Positions 10,669 to 23,307 of a stretch of 64,000 bases of DNA are shown in pieces. The position numbers and the translations under genes were made by a program. Each line of letters begins with the position of its first letter. The stretch's first letter is position 1. This DNA is from Cyathus striatus (lineage: Eukaryota; Basidiomycota; Agaricomycetes; Agaricales; Nidulariaceae): contig JAOVFP010000015.1 in assembly GCA_025738555.1 (NCBI GenBank), positions 3,038,001-3,102,000 on the forward strand, given 5' to 3'. Below the pieces are notes generated by a model. That model did not search any database. It worked only from the letters and a program-made list of their open reading frames with translations, and was not told where the DNA came from.

Positions 10669-13600
10669 ATGCTGCACACTCCTCCAAGAGCCTGGGGCAC
10701 CCGCTTCGATACCCTCCCCACCTCCCCCTCTTCCCCCTCTTCTCCTTCCCTTCGAGGCCTACCTTCTCCCTCCCGTTCCCTCCCTGTCCCTTCCCATCAC
10801 CCAAACCAGTCTCCTTCCTCTACATCAACCGTTGATCGTCATCCGCATGACGCCAGTGTCTTTGTTGGCAGGTAGGCTAATCCAACGTTCTACTGTCCTT
10901 CTCTCTTTTCTTTTACGTATTCTTTCCTCTCTCAAGTCTTCCCACCACTGTCGATCTCGACCACCTCACCCGCCTCCTAGGCGATCATCTCTCCGATTAT
11001 GCCCAGGTCAAGAACATAAAGGTTGTTCGTGACTCCAAAGGCGGCGTATGCGCTTTTGTACAGTGCGAGGTGCATTATACGCGTCCTTACTTTTTACAAT
11101 CATGCTCAAACTTCTGCAGGACGCGGTAGCTGCAGCAAAGCTGATTGACACCCTAAACCATACAGACCAAAAGACCTTCTTCGGTCGAATTCTTCGATAT
11201 GAACCCGCCAGGGCGTTCAGGTCTCTACTACTCTCATTTCGGTCCGTCTTCTCGATTCCGAAGTGACAGTCTGTCCTAAATATCTGCCTTAAGTACGCCT
11301 TTCGAATCGCGGTCATCCACTGACACCGCTCGAGATGATCCTCGTCAAGTTGAAGGTATCAGCTTTGAGTTGGACCTTCCTTTTGCCATGCGACTTTGCA
11401 AGAAACCAAATTCAAGGTCCGAAAGCCTGTCTCCGCCGCTAACTTATCATCATATTTGGTTTTTAGGTTTTACAATATCTCGTACAATGATGACGCCATA
11501 GAGGCGGAGAGACGCGCCACATCCGAGCAGGAGGACTCCAATAGATTGTTTCTTCACCCTGTGGTTTTTGACGAGAAGGTTCGTCACAATGTTAATTTAC
11601 GATAGATGATCTTATAATGTTTTAAAGTCCCTTTACGAAATTGCGACTTTCTTTGGCCGCTTGGAAAAGTTCTGTCCTTTGGACATACCATCGTGCCCCG
11701 AAGGTACGTATTATCATCCCTTTGTTCCATATGTTCTCTTAAAGGTCCATTTTTCAGAAAATACCACAGAAAGGACCGGTGATCGACTATGGTCACGGTA
11801 TCCTCCTCCGCATAATGCACTGCGCTCTCCTAGTATGGATAAGTCATGCTGGGAGGTCAAATGGGAACATCGAGACGATTGTCTCAGTGCTTTGAATGTG
11901 TGTAATTTTCTAGTGAGCATCATGACGACAAAGTTTGATCTTTTTTAAGACGCTCCGACGCGTTCCTCATATAACAGCCACATGGGCTCACCAGCCAACA
12001 CATTTTAATTTAACTCATCGTTCTCCATCGGTTTATCATGCGAGTTCTCTTCACTATATGCATAATTATCCTAACCGTCCACACACGTTTCTCGGAAAAA
12101 CGCCTTTGAAGCGTGGTTACTATTCTTCGAGAGAGGGTGGAATTAGAAACGAATTAGAGTCAGAGTCCTGTCAAGCGTCCAGAGATAAAGTAGGCGGTCC
12201 GACGCCATTAACTCGTGTAGATTGGAGTGAATCCGACTTCCCCCCTCTGGGAACTATATATCACCTCAAGTCCCAGAACGCGTTATTGTCCAAGGAATTA
12301 CAGGATAATGATCAAAAATTGTGCGCTCAAGCTTATTCCCTTCTCTGGATGATTCTAATATCCCTTGCAGTACATCCCCATTTCAAGCCAGAGGAAAATC
12401 TCCATCGGTGCCTTCTTCGTCAGACTTATCCCACTCTCCTCGACGTGTATCGTCAATTTCGATCGATAGAGAGACCTCTGTAACGGACTCGTCAGGACTA
12501 GAAAACTCGCTCTCGCCTGTCCCCAGTGGTCTCAAGGCACATACTGGTATATATAAGGATGTGGACAGATCTCTGTATCGCCGATATAATCACGCTGCAG
12601 ATCCTGAAGTAGATCCGACGACTTTGTTTGTGGGAGGCCTTGAAATGTATGGACCGGGGGCTTGGGATGAAAATAGACTTAGACACATATTTTCAAAGTA
12701 CAAAGGACTCGTGAACGTCCAGCTAGTCAAACCAGGTTAGCATTGACAAAGCTACGTTATCTCCCCGCTGATTTACTTTTAGTTAATTCTCCCGTCGCAT
12801 TTGCGTTTGTGAAGTTTGATAATGACGAGGAACCAGCACGTGCTGTGGCCGAGGAAGTAAGTAAAGCTTTCGTAATCTTACGCCCGGTTTACAATTCTTG
12901 GTAGCATAATACGATCTATGATGGCCGTCCTATGCGCGTTCAACTTAAGGATTGTAACCTTAGAAGCTCTTGGAAATATGGACGAGGACGGTCTCAGGCT
13001 CGATTCCATTGCAATTCCGATACCTCACAGAAGCCACGCGTCAGTGACGTGGAAACTGTCGAAGTATCATCCACATCCGAAGAGGAGATTCCAGTAGGGG
13101 CATCGCATAAAGACTCTTCTGATACGAATTCAATGACCCCTCATGTCTCTGGGAATGAATGCTCTGTTATATCAGTGTCGGAAAGCTCATCTTCAGAAGA
13201 AAAGAACGAAGTACAAACGTCAAAACATGCAGACCTGACAGAAGGATCCCCATGTACACCCCAAGAACGACAGGAGAATCGTGAAGGCGTCGCTATGCCT
13301 TCAGCCTCGCCAGTTATTTCTGCTGAATCACCGACACAGGGAGCTGGTCAGGCCACTCCCCCTCCATACACATACGGAGCAACGGGTGGCGTAAATTATT
13401 ACCCCACCCCATGGATCCAACCATATCCTCATCACGTTCCATACTACGGAGCGTATCCAGCTTACGCTTCTCAGGCCCAATATTCAGATATCCCATCTGG
13501 TTCTCCTGGTATTCCTCCTTGGGTTCAAGGAGGTGCCTATACGGTATGCTTCCTTCGGTCAAGGTTAATATCAGGATTAACACTAAGTCATATCAGGCTT

Positions 13601-14220
13601 ATATTCCGTACTCGGCCCACATCGCCAGGACACAGAGCGTTGACCAGTCTCAATCCCACCAGCATGGACACGGTGAACCCCCTGTTGTACCAACAGGATT
13701 TATCCAGAACGAGCAAGGGACACTGATTGCTGTGTATCAGACTGATGCACTTGATAGGTACTTGTCTGCGAACAGGAATGGAGTTCCAAGTACGCAGCAA
13801 GCTGGGATCACCCAAGCTCCCGTCTGGAATCATCACCCACAAACTCCGTCGGCTTCACTTTCTCCCAGTACATCTAGTCAGGGACCGCCTATTCCTGTTG
13901 GTGGAAGGCATGTAGTATCGGGAAACAGTGCTCCTTGGGCACACATTCCTTCGCACCTGTATTATCCAGCTCCATCATTCCCATATTTCCCCCCCGCTCC
14001 CCCTCATTCGCAGTCTTACCCCAGTATATATCCTGCTCCTCTTCGTGGCAGAACTCCCCGTGGGGAGCGTGCTGACGGCGGCAGTCGTCATGGAGGGACC
14101 CGCGCTTCTGGCGGTCGGCAGTTCCGCGCCCACACGCGACCCAACGTCCGTGGCTCTTTTGGAGTACCTCGCTCTTACAGACCGCCTGGTTCCCCCAGCT
14201 ACTGGGATGGAGCTATGTAG
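10669..14220 (+). CDS. RNA-binding protein with two RRMs and a proline/tyrosine-rich tail
   Basis: Starts MLHTPPRAWGTRFDTLPTSP. RRM1 begins at DASVFVGSLPTTVDLDHL (RNP2-like) and runs to KGGVCAFVQCEDAVAAAKLI; a second RRM is DPTTLFVGGLEMYGPGAWDE through SPVAFAFVKFDNDEEPARAV. Introns visible include 10872-10936, one before the DAVAAA block, one ending at about 11290, and 13544-13596. The long spacer between RRMs holds low-complexity sequence plus YNISYNDDAIEAERRA. The C-terminal third is rich in P, Y, S and G and ends with RG repeats (GGSRHGG, GGRQFR), as in mRNA-binding proteins. I cannot name an orthologue. The frame breaks at about 12311-12320: an A5 run at 12314-12318 would be in frame again with one more base. 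Exon edges between 11270 and 12330 are tentative. Confidence 0.72.
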
Positions 14221-14823
14221 TAACTTCTTATCCTTTTTCGTGTGCATGGCCATTCGTATCAGCACGATGCCCCACTTTGTCATTTGTTATCCTACACATA
14301 CATTCCTTAGTCTGTTGTTTTCCAGCTTCCACGGAAAGGGTAACTTATTTTAAGTTACCTAAATTCCGGATATTTTCAACATTTTTTTACTGTACATTTC
14401 ACTTTATTTCAACCACTTCGAGACTGTCAACTATATCTTGCCGTGCCACATGCAACAATGAAAATACTGACCGAAGTCAACATCGCGTTAAAAAATGCCA
14501 TTACTACTTGTATGTAAAAGGTATGAAATACATTGTCCGTGAAGAAGGAAGAATAAAGGATAGGATGTGCATAACTAACGAGAAGAATGTTAATTTCATA
14601 CGACAAAAATCATGACCCAACTCACTGCATAGGTATCGATGTTGATTACGAGACAAAAATACTCATATGGGAGGCATGGCGGACGTAAGGGGTCGTGTAA
14701 GCCGGATAAATAACGTGTCATCAAAGAAAATAGAACCTAGATAGAGAAGTAAACGGTAAATGGCTAAGACTAGATGATATGCAGTAAAGTTACGCACGAA
14801 AGTAGAGGATGGACAGCAGAGCA
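14221..14823. other. Convergent intergenic spacer
   Basis: AT-rich 3' flanks of the RRM gene (+) and the following minus-strand gene. No supported coding sequence. Confidence 0.5.
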
Positions 14824-16411
14824 CTATCGCTTATCACCAGTATACCATGACAATTGCACCCTTCCAACGCCACTGATATAGACGCCAGCTTTTAGTCGAC
14901 AGACCTGTATAAAATGAGAACTAAGGATGGTGTGAATATTTAATGTTACTTACAGTGTCAGCGACGTCTGCGCTGCGAAAGTCCACGTGAAGATCGCCGT
15001 TAGGCATGCGAGTGATTTGTTTCACCTCCCCAAAGGACTCGCACCAACATTTTACACCGTCAAATTTGCGAATTTCTTTCACACCTACACCACTAACAAC
15101 AAGCTTCCTCTTTTTCTTCTGGCGCCGCGCACTGAGAGATGAAAATGCAGCACGAGATAAAGTTGCACCTGCCGAAAACGCAGGGGAACGGGTCGATTTT
15201 ATGGTACTGTCATTTCGAGCACCATTTGGCAGGTCATAGATATCAACATCGTCCTCTTCGTCTTCAAGGTTATCGAGGTTATTCGGGTAGGAACCCAGGT
15301 TTGGTGAAAAAAGGATTCTTGATGATACAGTACCAGGAAGATGAGAAAGACTTGAGCAAGAGGTATTACTTGTGCTGGATCTTTCTGGGATGTTGGGTTG
15401 GGAGTGGAGTGAGCTAGAAGAGTCTGTGGTAGGTTGGGACTTGAACATGATGGAACGTGAGCGACTTTTGAACCGGATGGAATCAATGAACGAAGACTTG
15501 GTGGGCGTTGCAGGTGGTTGACTTTCCGGCGTCGATGATGCAGTGGGCGCGGATGACTGATGGGTGTTGGACGTGTCGGCAGAGGAGATACTTGGACGAG
15601 AGGGTGTGAAGAGAGTGGAAGTGGAGTGAGCGCCAGAGGGGGAGGAAGGTACCTGAGAGAAATGACCGAGAACTGTCGGCCGCCACTTTGAGGGCGATCC
15701 AGCCCCGGCTAGGTACGATTTAGATCGAGAGGATTGAAGTTGACCGATGTCAGTGGCGGAAAGACTGGCAGATCTTGTGTGTTGAGAAGCATGTGCAGAG
15801 ATAGGAGAATGAAAAGAAGAAGTGGAAGCAAAGGTGCTTGTGCTGAGACGCGGGGAACGGGTAAATATAGAAACGCGGGAAATTCGACGCGAAGAGGGAG
15901 TCCTATTCGGGGAAGGTGGAGAACTGGGTAGGGAAGATCTGAAGGAAATGTTGAAATTGCGAAAGGAAGTGGGCGAGAGACGATGTCTTGCATAGGGACG
16001 AGTGCGGGGAGGATTGGGAGTGAGTGGCGGTTGTGGCGAGACCTAATACGGCACGTGGATATTGAGCACGAGGCGATGGACGAACGGAAGAAAGGACGAG
16101 AGAAGTGTTCATACCTCTTCTTCTTCTGGGATGTCTTGGTCGTCTACGAGGTCATAACTATCAACGGTAGCGGTATCGTCCGCTATACTGAGAGCGTGGA
16201 AGGGGAGGTCTGGATAAGCGAGATATGGGTTGGGGGGAGAGGACGATGCACGGAGGATGGGGAGAGTGGAGGGAGCAGTCTGCTGGTCCTTGATCCACTT
16301 GTCGAGCAGGCTGGAACGGCGTCGGCGGGGGTGGGGGAGGAGGGGGGTGACATTGAAGGGGTCCTCGTCTGGGGAGGTGTAGGGGAGATCGTGTTGTTGG
16401 GACAAAGACAT
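14824..16411 (-). CDS. Serine-rich hypothetical protein with RRM-like C-terminus
   Basis: Introns 16043-16114 and 14905-14953 join three exons into one open frame of about 490 residues. The N-terminus (MSLSQQHDLPYTSPDEDPFN) is followed by a long S/T/P-rich, probably disordered region. The last about 80 residues are compact: VKCWCESFGEVKQITRMPNG, DLHVDFRSADVADTV, CRLKAGVYISGVGRVQLSW. That pattern of strand, helix and strand resembles a degenerate RRM. Two points support the model: the second exon has no stop over 1089 nt in the chosen frame, and the last intron ends in a good acceptor just before CRLKAGVY. I do not recognise the family. It is read convergently with the two-RRM gene, so RNA biology is only a guess. 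Confidence 0.65.
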
Positions 16412-16600
16412 GGGGCAAGAAAGAAAGTACTCAAGAAGACATCAAGAAAGGGAGGAGAAGGAGGAGGAGAAGTAAAAGGAGACGAAGACGGAGAAAGGAA
16501 AGATGAGATGGTCTGGAAGAGAACAAGCATTCATCGCGTCGTGTTGAATGATATGGCATTGGATACTTCCATTCCGGGCATTTCAACATGCAACGAGGCT

Positions 16601-17564
16601 CTACTCGTGTTCTGTCACGTGGTCGTATCTACCCAGCTCGTCCTGCACTTTCAACGCAATCTCTCTGAATTCCTTCCCCGACGGCGTCCCCTCGTATCTT
16701 TTCAGCAGCACAAACCCACCCTCCTCCTCCTCCTCCTTCTCCACCTCCACCCCCTCCCCCTCTCCCGTGTCCAGCTCCCCCGTGTCCAGCAGCGTCACCA
16801 AGTTCGTGTCCACTGGTAGTCGCCCCAGGAACCGCAGCTTCTCCTTCCGCGCCATCTCCTCGCCCCCTCCCGTAGAGAACACGTTGCTGATCTCCCCACA
16901 ACAGGGGCATGCATATCCGCTCATGTTCTCAATCATCCCCAGCACTCGCACGTTCACTGCCTGCGTAAACGAGAGACATTTCATTACATCCATCAGTGCA
17001 ACCGCCTGAGGTGTCGTAACCACCACTGCAGAAATTCGTGAATGCACTCCCGCCATGTGTTCCATCAGCGAAAGATGCTCGTCAGAGGTACCTAGATTAT
17101 TTCCTACATCAGTTACACCTCACGTAGCTAGTCCAAATACACCCACCTGGAGGCGTATCCACTATCAAATAGTCAAGGTCTCCCCATCGCACATCTCCCA
17201 GAAACTGTCGTATCATCGCATTCTTCTTCGGTCCTCGCCATACAACAGAATCCCCCCTTTTCTTCAGCAGGAATCCCACACTCATACACGCCAATCTTGC
17301 AGAGCTGCCGTCAGCGTATACCGGCACCCATCCATCACTGCTCTGATGCACCCCCTCTCCGTCCACGCCCATCATCCGCGGTATTGAAGGTCCCGTAAGA
17401 TCCACATCCAGTATCCCCACTTTCGCCGTCGGAGATGATCCGTACAAACTGAGTGCCAGCTGAACAGAGACAGACGACTTTCCCACTCCGCCTTTTCCAG
17501 ACAGAACCAATATGATGTTCTTCACTCGTTCTAGTCGTCTTGTTACCGCTTCTTGAAGTGCCAT
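16601..17564 (-). CDS. CFD1: Cytosolic Fe-S cluster assembly P-loop ATPase CFD1 (NUBP2)
   Basis: Two exons; intron 17092-17146. Walker A is [20 protein letters not shown], followed by [17 protein letters not shown], the switch [14 protein letters not shown], Walker [17 protein letters not shown], and [16 protein letters not shown]. Near the C-terminus are the two cluster-binding cysteines in ACPCCGE. The length of about 300 residues and lack of the N-terminal four-cysteine extension of NBP35/NUBP1 identify CFD1/NUBP2. With NBP35 it forms the scaffold that builds 4Fe-4S clusters in the cytosol for nuclear and cytosolic proteins. A glutamate-rich stretch ([11 protein letters not shown]) is an insertion near residue 255. 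Its start is 165 bp from the 3' end of RFC2, same strand. Confidence 0.93.
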
Positions 17565-17728
17565 CGATGTTGACGAAAAAACATTCTATGAGCAACTTAA
17601 GAACAAGTTGGCAAGTCTGATTATTCAGACTCATCGGCCTTGATTCGTGATTTGTCATCCCTACCCTTGATTTAGGGTTAAGGTTCATGTATTAGGAGTA
17701 CACAACTACAGTAATTAGCAACACCGTA

Positions 17729-19148
17729 CTACGTCAATTTTAAGAGCTCGGGTTTGATATTCTGCAACACAAACATCAACTTGGGGATCAGAAGCACACG
17801 ACATACTCACCATCTTACATAGACGAGCCACCAGCCCCGAGAGTTGGATCAGTGTTCCAACCCCTTCTAATATCCTCATATGTGTGAATCCAATTTCCTA
17901 TGCAGCTTGTCGGCACCAGCAAATGCTAATACAAAAGAGGTCCTACCTTGATATATTCCAATTTGGTATATTCCGGAATCCTGCGAGGCTAAGGTCAGCG
18001 AAATAAAGGATTACAGGTCCAAAGGCATACTCGTCGAATGTCTTTACCACTCTGAAGATCGTCACAACAATGTCTACGGCACTGTACCCCTGGTCCCACA
18101 GTTCTTTAAGCTTATCCATCGCAGTGTCAATGTCTCCTTTCAAGCATGCTCGTATTGCTGTCTGCACCACTATCGGGTGCGGTTGGTCACATACTTTGAA
18201 CACATTATCGGCAGAAACAAAGCCGAATCCAGAATGCGTAGATTGGAGGTTATTGATAGCTTGTCGCATATCACCTTCAGATGTGAATATAAGTGCAGTC
18301 AGGCCATCATCATTATATTGGACCTAAGTTGTCGTGTTAGTTAACGTACGGCAGTAGACGATTCACAACTTACCTTTTCCATTTCACAGATTTCCAACAA
18401 CCGCTTCAGAATCTCTTGGTCCCTAAGCTTCGCATACCGAAGCGTGGCACATCGACTCTGTATGGGTTCAATAATCTTGTTGCTCATGTTACACGCGAGG
18501 CAGAAGCGCGTTGTATTGGAAAATATTTCCATTGTTCTTCGAAGGGCTTGCTGGGCACCAGGGGTCATACTAACTACATGTCAGCTGATAATCAGTATAA
18601 TAAGATAGAGAGAAAGGCACCTGTCTGCCTCATCCAGTATAATGATCTTGTGCCTTCCAGGAGGCAGCGTGACTTTCTTTTGGGCAAATGCCTTGATCTT
18701 TCCTCGAACAACATCAATGCCACTGTTTCAATTCAGCTCAGTCCGAACAACATGCCTGCATGTATCATTCTTACCGTTCGTCCGATGCATTCAGCTCCAG
18801 CACACCTTCCTTATACGCGTCTCCGAGCAGCTGATGTGCCAGACAGTGTATACTTGTTGTCTTTCCAATCCCCGGCATGCCCTGAAGAATTTCAGTGAAA
18901 TAAAAATACCCACAAAAATAAACAAACAGAAATGATTAGATGAGGACAATTTCCATCCCGTGCTATAATTTTTAGTCGTTCAATCGTGTCCGTGTTGCCC
19001 ACAACATCGTCGAGCAGCTGCGGCCGATATTTTTCCACCCTAGAAAGTGCATGCATTAGCATAAGCACCCATTGGCCATGGAAAAGACCACAAACCATGG
19101 AAGCTCGTAGGGAATCACTTCTTTAGCTTTGTCTTTCGAGGAGGCCAT
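17729..19148 (-). CDS. RFC2: Replication factor C subunit 2 (RFC40; yeast Rfc4 type)
   Basis: Multi-exon AAA+ clamp-loader subunit. From the start [20 protein letters not shown] the spliced frame gives [21 protein letters not shown]-loop [25 protein letters not shown], Walker [11 protein letters not shown], sensor/SRC block [28 protein letters not shown], and ends [15 protein letters not shown]. The last exon (17729-17761) follows an intron at 17762-17810. NASDERGIDVVR with [14 protein letters not shown] is specific to RFC2/RFC40. The complex loads PCNA onto primed DNA in S phase. An ACGCGT hexamer lies at 19190-19195, 42 bp upstream of the start, but this may be chance. It is divergent from the seryl-tRNA synthetase gene. 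Confidence 0.93.
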
Positions 19149-19264
19149 GTAAGACTTGTGTAGGAGAGAGAGCACTAAAGTGACTTCCGACGCGTCTGGT
19201 CACAGTGACCAATCGCGTGCATGCCGTATTTGCCAACACCATCCGGAATAAACGTTAAACAATC

Positions 19265-20946
19265 ATGCCGAATGTACCTGTTAATTCGCGTACAAGTTAC
19301 TGGTTGCGCACTTCGTCGCTGTTGGCTTTTCCTGCTATGCATTTAACTAACTATTTAACTCCATTTTTACGTCGCACTATTTCTCGCACGAGTGGTGAAT
19401 ATCCTGTAGTTGTCGCGTTCTTGTCTTTTGGCTGATTATTCCACCTGAGCTAAAAGACTGGCTGCGCGCACATACTCTACCAAGCCTACAGTCAGCGAAC
19501 TCCCGTCGCCACGTCTCGACTACCGCTCATTAACAGAGAATGTTACCTCAAAGTCTTTAAATGCCTTAAATCGCAAAGCGTCTATACCGACTGATGCCAT
19601 TCCAGCCTTGGCTCGGTCGTATACTGAATTTAAGCGTATAACTGCTGAGCTGAACGCAAAACGAAACGCGCGGTCAGTTGTTGGAGAGAACATGAAAAGA
19701 AGTGTACAAAATAATGACAATGAGGGGAAAGAGGCTGCTCGCGCAGAGGCAGCAAAGCTGAAGACTGATATTAAAGTGCTGGAGACGGCATTAGAAGAAG
19801 CAGAGAGCCAATGTTTGACATTGGCACTTGCCATCCCAAACGACACGCATCCTTCTTCTCCGTTAGGTCCAGAATCATCAGCAAGAACATTTTCGACTCA
19901 TGGGCCTGCTCCTCTTCCTGTGGATCCCCTACGCGACCACCTCCAAATTTGTCGAAAGTTTAATTTACTTGATCTTGAAGGTGGTGCAACAGTGGCAGGA
20001 TCCTCTTGGTATTTTCTTATGAATGAAGCGGTCCTCCTTGAGCAGGCTTTGGTCAACTACGCATTTTCAGTTGCCGTGCAACATGGATTCACCCCGGTGA
20101 CAACCCCAGATGTTGTTAAATCAGACATTGCTACTCGTTGTGGATTTCAGCCTCGCGATGATTCTGATCCTCCTGTTTCACACATGTATCATATAACTTC
20201 CACAAACCCTGCTTCTCCTCAGCTGGTTCTTTCTGGTACTGCTGAAATCCCACTGGGAGGCATGTTTGCCAATAAAATATTTCCTTCACGAAGTTTGCCT
20301 AAGAAGGTAGTTGGTATCGGACATGCTTTTCGATCAGAAGCAGGTGCTCGCTCAGCGGACACTCGTGGTTTGTATCGTGTACATCAATTCACGAAGGTAG
20401 AACTTTTTGCTGTGACAACAGCTGAAACCAGCGAAAGTATGATGGAAGAAATGAAGAACATCCAGCAGTCAATTCTCTTCGGATTGGAACTACCATTCAG
20501 GTGCACAAGCTACTCGTACTTGACGACATTCGCGCTAACTTCCTTCGCACCATAGGATTCTTGATATGCCCACTGAGGAACTAGGGTCTAGTGCTTACAG
20601 AAAATATGATATGGAGGCCTGGATGCCTGGACGTGGAACCTGGGGCGAAGTTACTTCACTGTCGAACTGCACTGACTACCAATCTCGACGTCTTCATATT
20701 CGCTATCGACCCCAAGAATCTCGCGATGCTCATGACGAGGCCCCCAGCACACCGTCCGGGAGGCTGCCTTTTGCTCATACCCTTAACGGTACGGCTGCTG
20801 CGATACCGCGCCTCATTGTTGCCTTGTTAGAAAACGGTGCTATATTCGATGACAAGGGCGAGCTTTGTGGATTAAAACTTCCCAAGACTCTCCAACCTTT
20901 TTGGATCTGCCCACTCCCTAGACGAGATATTATTCAATGGTGCTAG
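19265..20946 (+). CDS. Seryl-tRNA synthetase, probably mitochondrial
   Basis: Class II synthetase charging tRNA-Ser. The N-terminal antiparallel coiled coil spans about residues 60-140 ([13 protein letters not shown], then [20 protein letters not shown]). Catalytic motifs: [33 protein letters not shown], motif 2 [20 protein letters not shown] with [10 protein letters not shown], and motif 3 [20 protein letters not shown]. One sure intron is 20501-20555. The first exon is basic and without acidic residues ([19 protein letters not shown]), like a mitochondrial targeting peptide. It likely joins the main exon by a GTGAAT donor at 19395 to an acceptor near 19490. The start could be 19265 or the in-frame ATG at about 19345. 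Only 116 bp separate it from the divergent RFC2. Confidence 0.88.
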
Positions 20947-21139
20947 GTGCATCAAACTTCCTATCTGAATAGGGATTGTCATTCCTCAGAAATAAAGTGT
21001 TTTGAAGCAACGTGCTAATATTTGACACAATAAACATAGTTTGTGCGGACTTCATATTTCTACATATTACTGTACAGCGAAACTGATATTCCACATTCTT
21101 TCATACGAATCATAAATGCCGGTTGTAGACCACAACATC

Positions 21140-22990
21140 CTACCACTTGCGATTAGAAGGCTGTACTGAAGATTCGTCCGCGAAAGGGTCCGCAAAGGGA
21201 TCTTCCTCAGCTCGTACTGTTTCATTAGCAAAAGGGGCTGCGGACCTCCCATCGTCATCAGAAACGGTGATATAACTCTTTCGTCTAGATGTTGTTCCTT
21301 TTGCTTTGTGTGTTTCTTCATCCGAAGAATCGTAGTCACTGAAATCGGAGAGCGAACCACGCATTTCATTATCTTCCGGGTTTGCGCCATCATCTGACAT
21401 TGTTGACGGCCTGAGTGGAGGTGGAAGATTGCTAGAAGATGCGCCAAGCGGTCCAAAACTTAGGTCCTGGAGATCGGGGTGTATGTAGGCGTCAGAATAG
21501 TGACTTTCTCTAGTACTTTCAGCTTTTCTCTTTTCCACGGCAATACGCTGCTTCTCCTGTAATCTTGCAACTTCCCCATCCCCGTTACTAATTTGTACGT
21601 TCGCAAGTTGTGAAGCTACTTCCTTGGATACATCATCTACGTTTCCCGAATTGGCAATGGTCAACTGGTCATACATCTCCAGGGAAGACATAATTCGCTC
21701 ATTTGTCTCTATAAGGGTCCCAATCAGATCCTCATTTTCGACAAGCTGATTAAGGTTAAGAGATTAGCGACATATATATAGATATATTATAACATACCTG
21801 AATATATCGAACCACTACTTTTCTGGCTTGCTTAGCCTTTCCGAGACACTCTTGAACCCTCTCATTCGATTGAAGGCTTTCTGTTTTTGGGTTTACCAAC
21901 TGATGAAGGAAGTCAGTTTATTACTTGTTCCGTAGCAGAAAACATACAGTGATGGCATTGACAAGGTTGCTCGACGCCTGAGATGCATCGACAATGCTAG
22001 CCAACACCTTTGGCTTATCCTAGTCCAGATTATTAGTGTTCATTGTGGCCAGGATGTAGTTGGAGTATCTGACACACCTTCTCAAAATCAAAAGGAACGC
22101 GTTTTGGCTTTGTCTTATTCATTCGTCTCTCTTCTTCCTCCTTCCTGGTTCTCTCCCTAGCTTCCTCCTTCTCTAACCTAGCTTTCTTTTTAGCTTCTTC
22201 CTTCTCTGCTTTCCTTTTATCGTCAGGAGATGGGATTCCGATTATTTGTCCAATATCCTGCTGATTTCCTCCTTTACACTGCTTGTAAAGGTTTGCTACT
22301 AAAGACATAGCGGGATCGTCTTTGAACTCATTCTGCCAAGAAAGTAATACAAGCATGAGTTTCTTCTTCACCCTCTTATCAGTGTAGGGATCAGCAGCGA
22401 GATGTCTCAAAGCATCTGTAAGCTGGCCATCGGCAAACGTTGCTAGGAAGGTGGTTGAGAGGTAGATCATAGTTAAAAAGTTAAATGACACACATTGGAA
22501 TTTTTGACCACAGTTCTCAACGAGTGCCTTCAGAAGCTAGACCGTATATGTCTCAGAACTTGTCTTTGGTTAGGGGAACAAAAAGTGGACTTGCCACAAG
22601 TGCGCGATACTGTTGGTGAGGATTGCCATGTTTAAGCTTTTTCCGAATGGCCCTGGAAGCTTCGGCGGGTCTGAATGAACATAAAGACATTAGTAGAAAG
22701 TCATTACCTTGCAGTGAAGACAATACCCTGCAGCTTGAAGATTAATAGAGTCTACGAGCTCCGGAATTCTGACAGCCGATATCGATAACGCTGAATTGAC
22801 TCTCGAGGTATGGTATAATTACCCATCATACGCCTCCTCTTGAATATTACTTGCAGTAAGAATTTCAACCCAATCTGTGACAGAAGACTGAAATTAAATA
22901 ATTAGGACAATGCAAACATTGTATCGCTGAACAACGAACATGCGGTTTTTCTCTGCCGAAGGCCTGCCTTGCGAAGCTCAGAGCTGACAT
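21140..22990 (-). CDS. VHS/GAT-domain endocytosis protein (LSB5-like)
   Basis: Begins MSALSFARQAFGREKPHSSV; the first intron is 22888-22939. The VHS domain covers about residues 15-150: VTDWVEILTASNIQEEAYDG, then AAGPAEASRAIRKKLKHGNP, LVEN, and the end VKKKLMLVLLSWQNEFKDDP. A K/E-rich linker follows (KAEKEEAKKKARLEKEEARE). A GAT-like helical block contains VQECLGKAKQARKVVVRYIQ and LIETNERIMSSLEMYDQL. The C-terminus is acidic with a tandem DPFADPFAD, a motif type bound by clathrin adaptors. Such VHS-GAT proteins sort ubiquitinated cargo and, in yeast Lsb5, link endocytosis to actin regulators. LSB5 is the closest match I know, by domain order. Confidence 0.82.
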
Positions 22991-23307
22991 CGATGAAGGC
23001 CAGAAGATGTAAAGTGAATAGCTAGAGAGAGTACAACGAGAATGAAGATGAAGTCTAAGCGCTGCTGCATCGCAGCCTGTGATACAATGATCTCATCAAT
23101 CCTAACCCCTATAACAACGTTTATTACGTAACCGTTCAGCCGATCTAATCGTTATCGACCTGTCCATGTCAATGGTCATTCATTGTCCATAGTCCGTTAT
23201 CAAACCCAAACACTGAATACTATTAATGCCAAAAAAGAAAAGAAAAAAGTGCCATAAGCAATACTTAAATGTCGTGTCAAACGCCCATTTCAAGAGCACA
23301 TAACCCA
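22991..23307. other. Intergenic
   Basis: Upstream flank of the LSB5-like gene and 3' flank of the next minus-strand gene. No coding or RNA feature seen. Confidence 0.45.

Noticed and set aside
16183..16530. Proline/serine-rich minus-strand frames overlapping the start of the 14.8-16.4 kb gene
   Set aside because: Low-complexity shadows; the frame starting at 16411 continues through a good intron into the long second exon.
15983..16819. 278-codon plus-strand frame
   Set aside because: Antisense to the coding exons of the serine-rich gene and of CFD1; glycine-rich composition is a shadow of CT-rich coding DNA.
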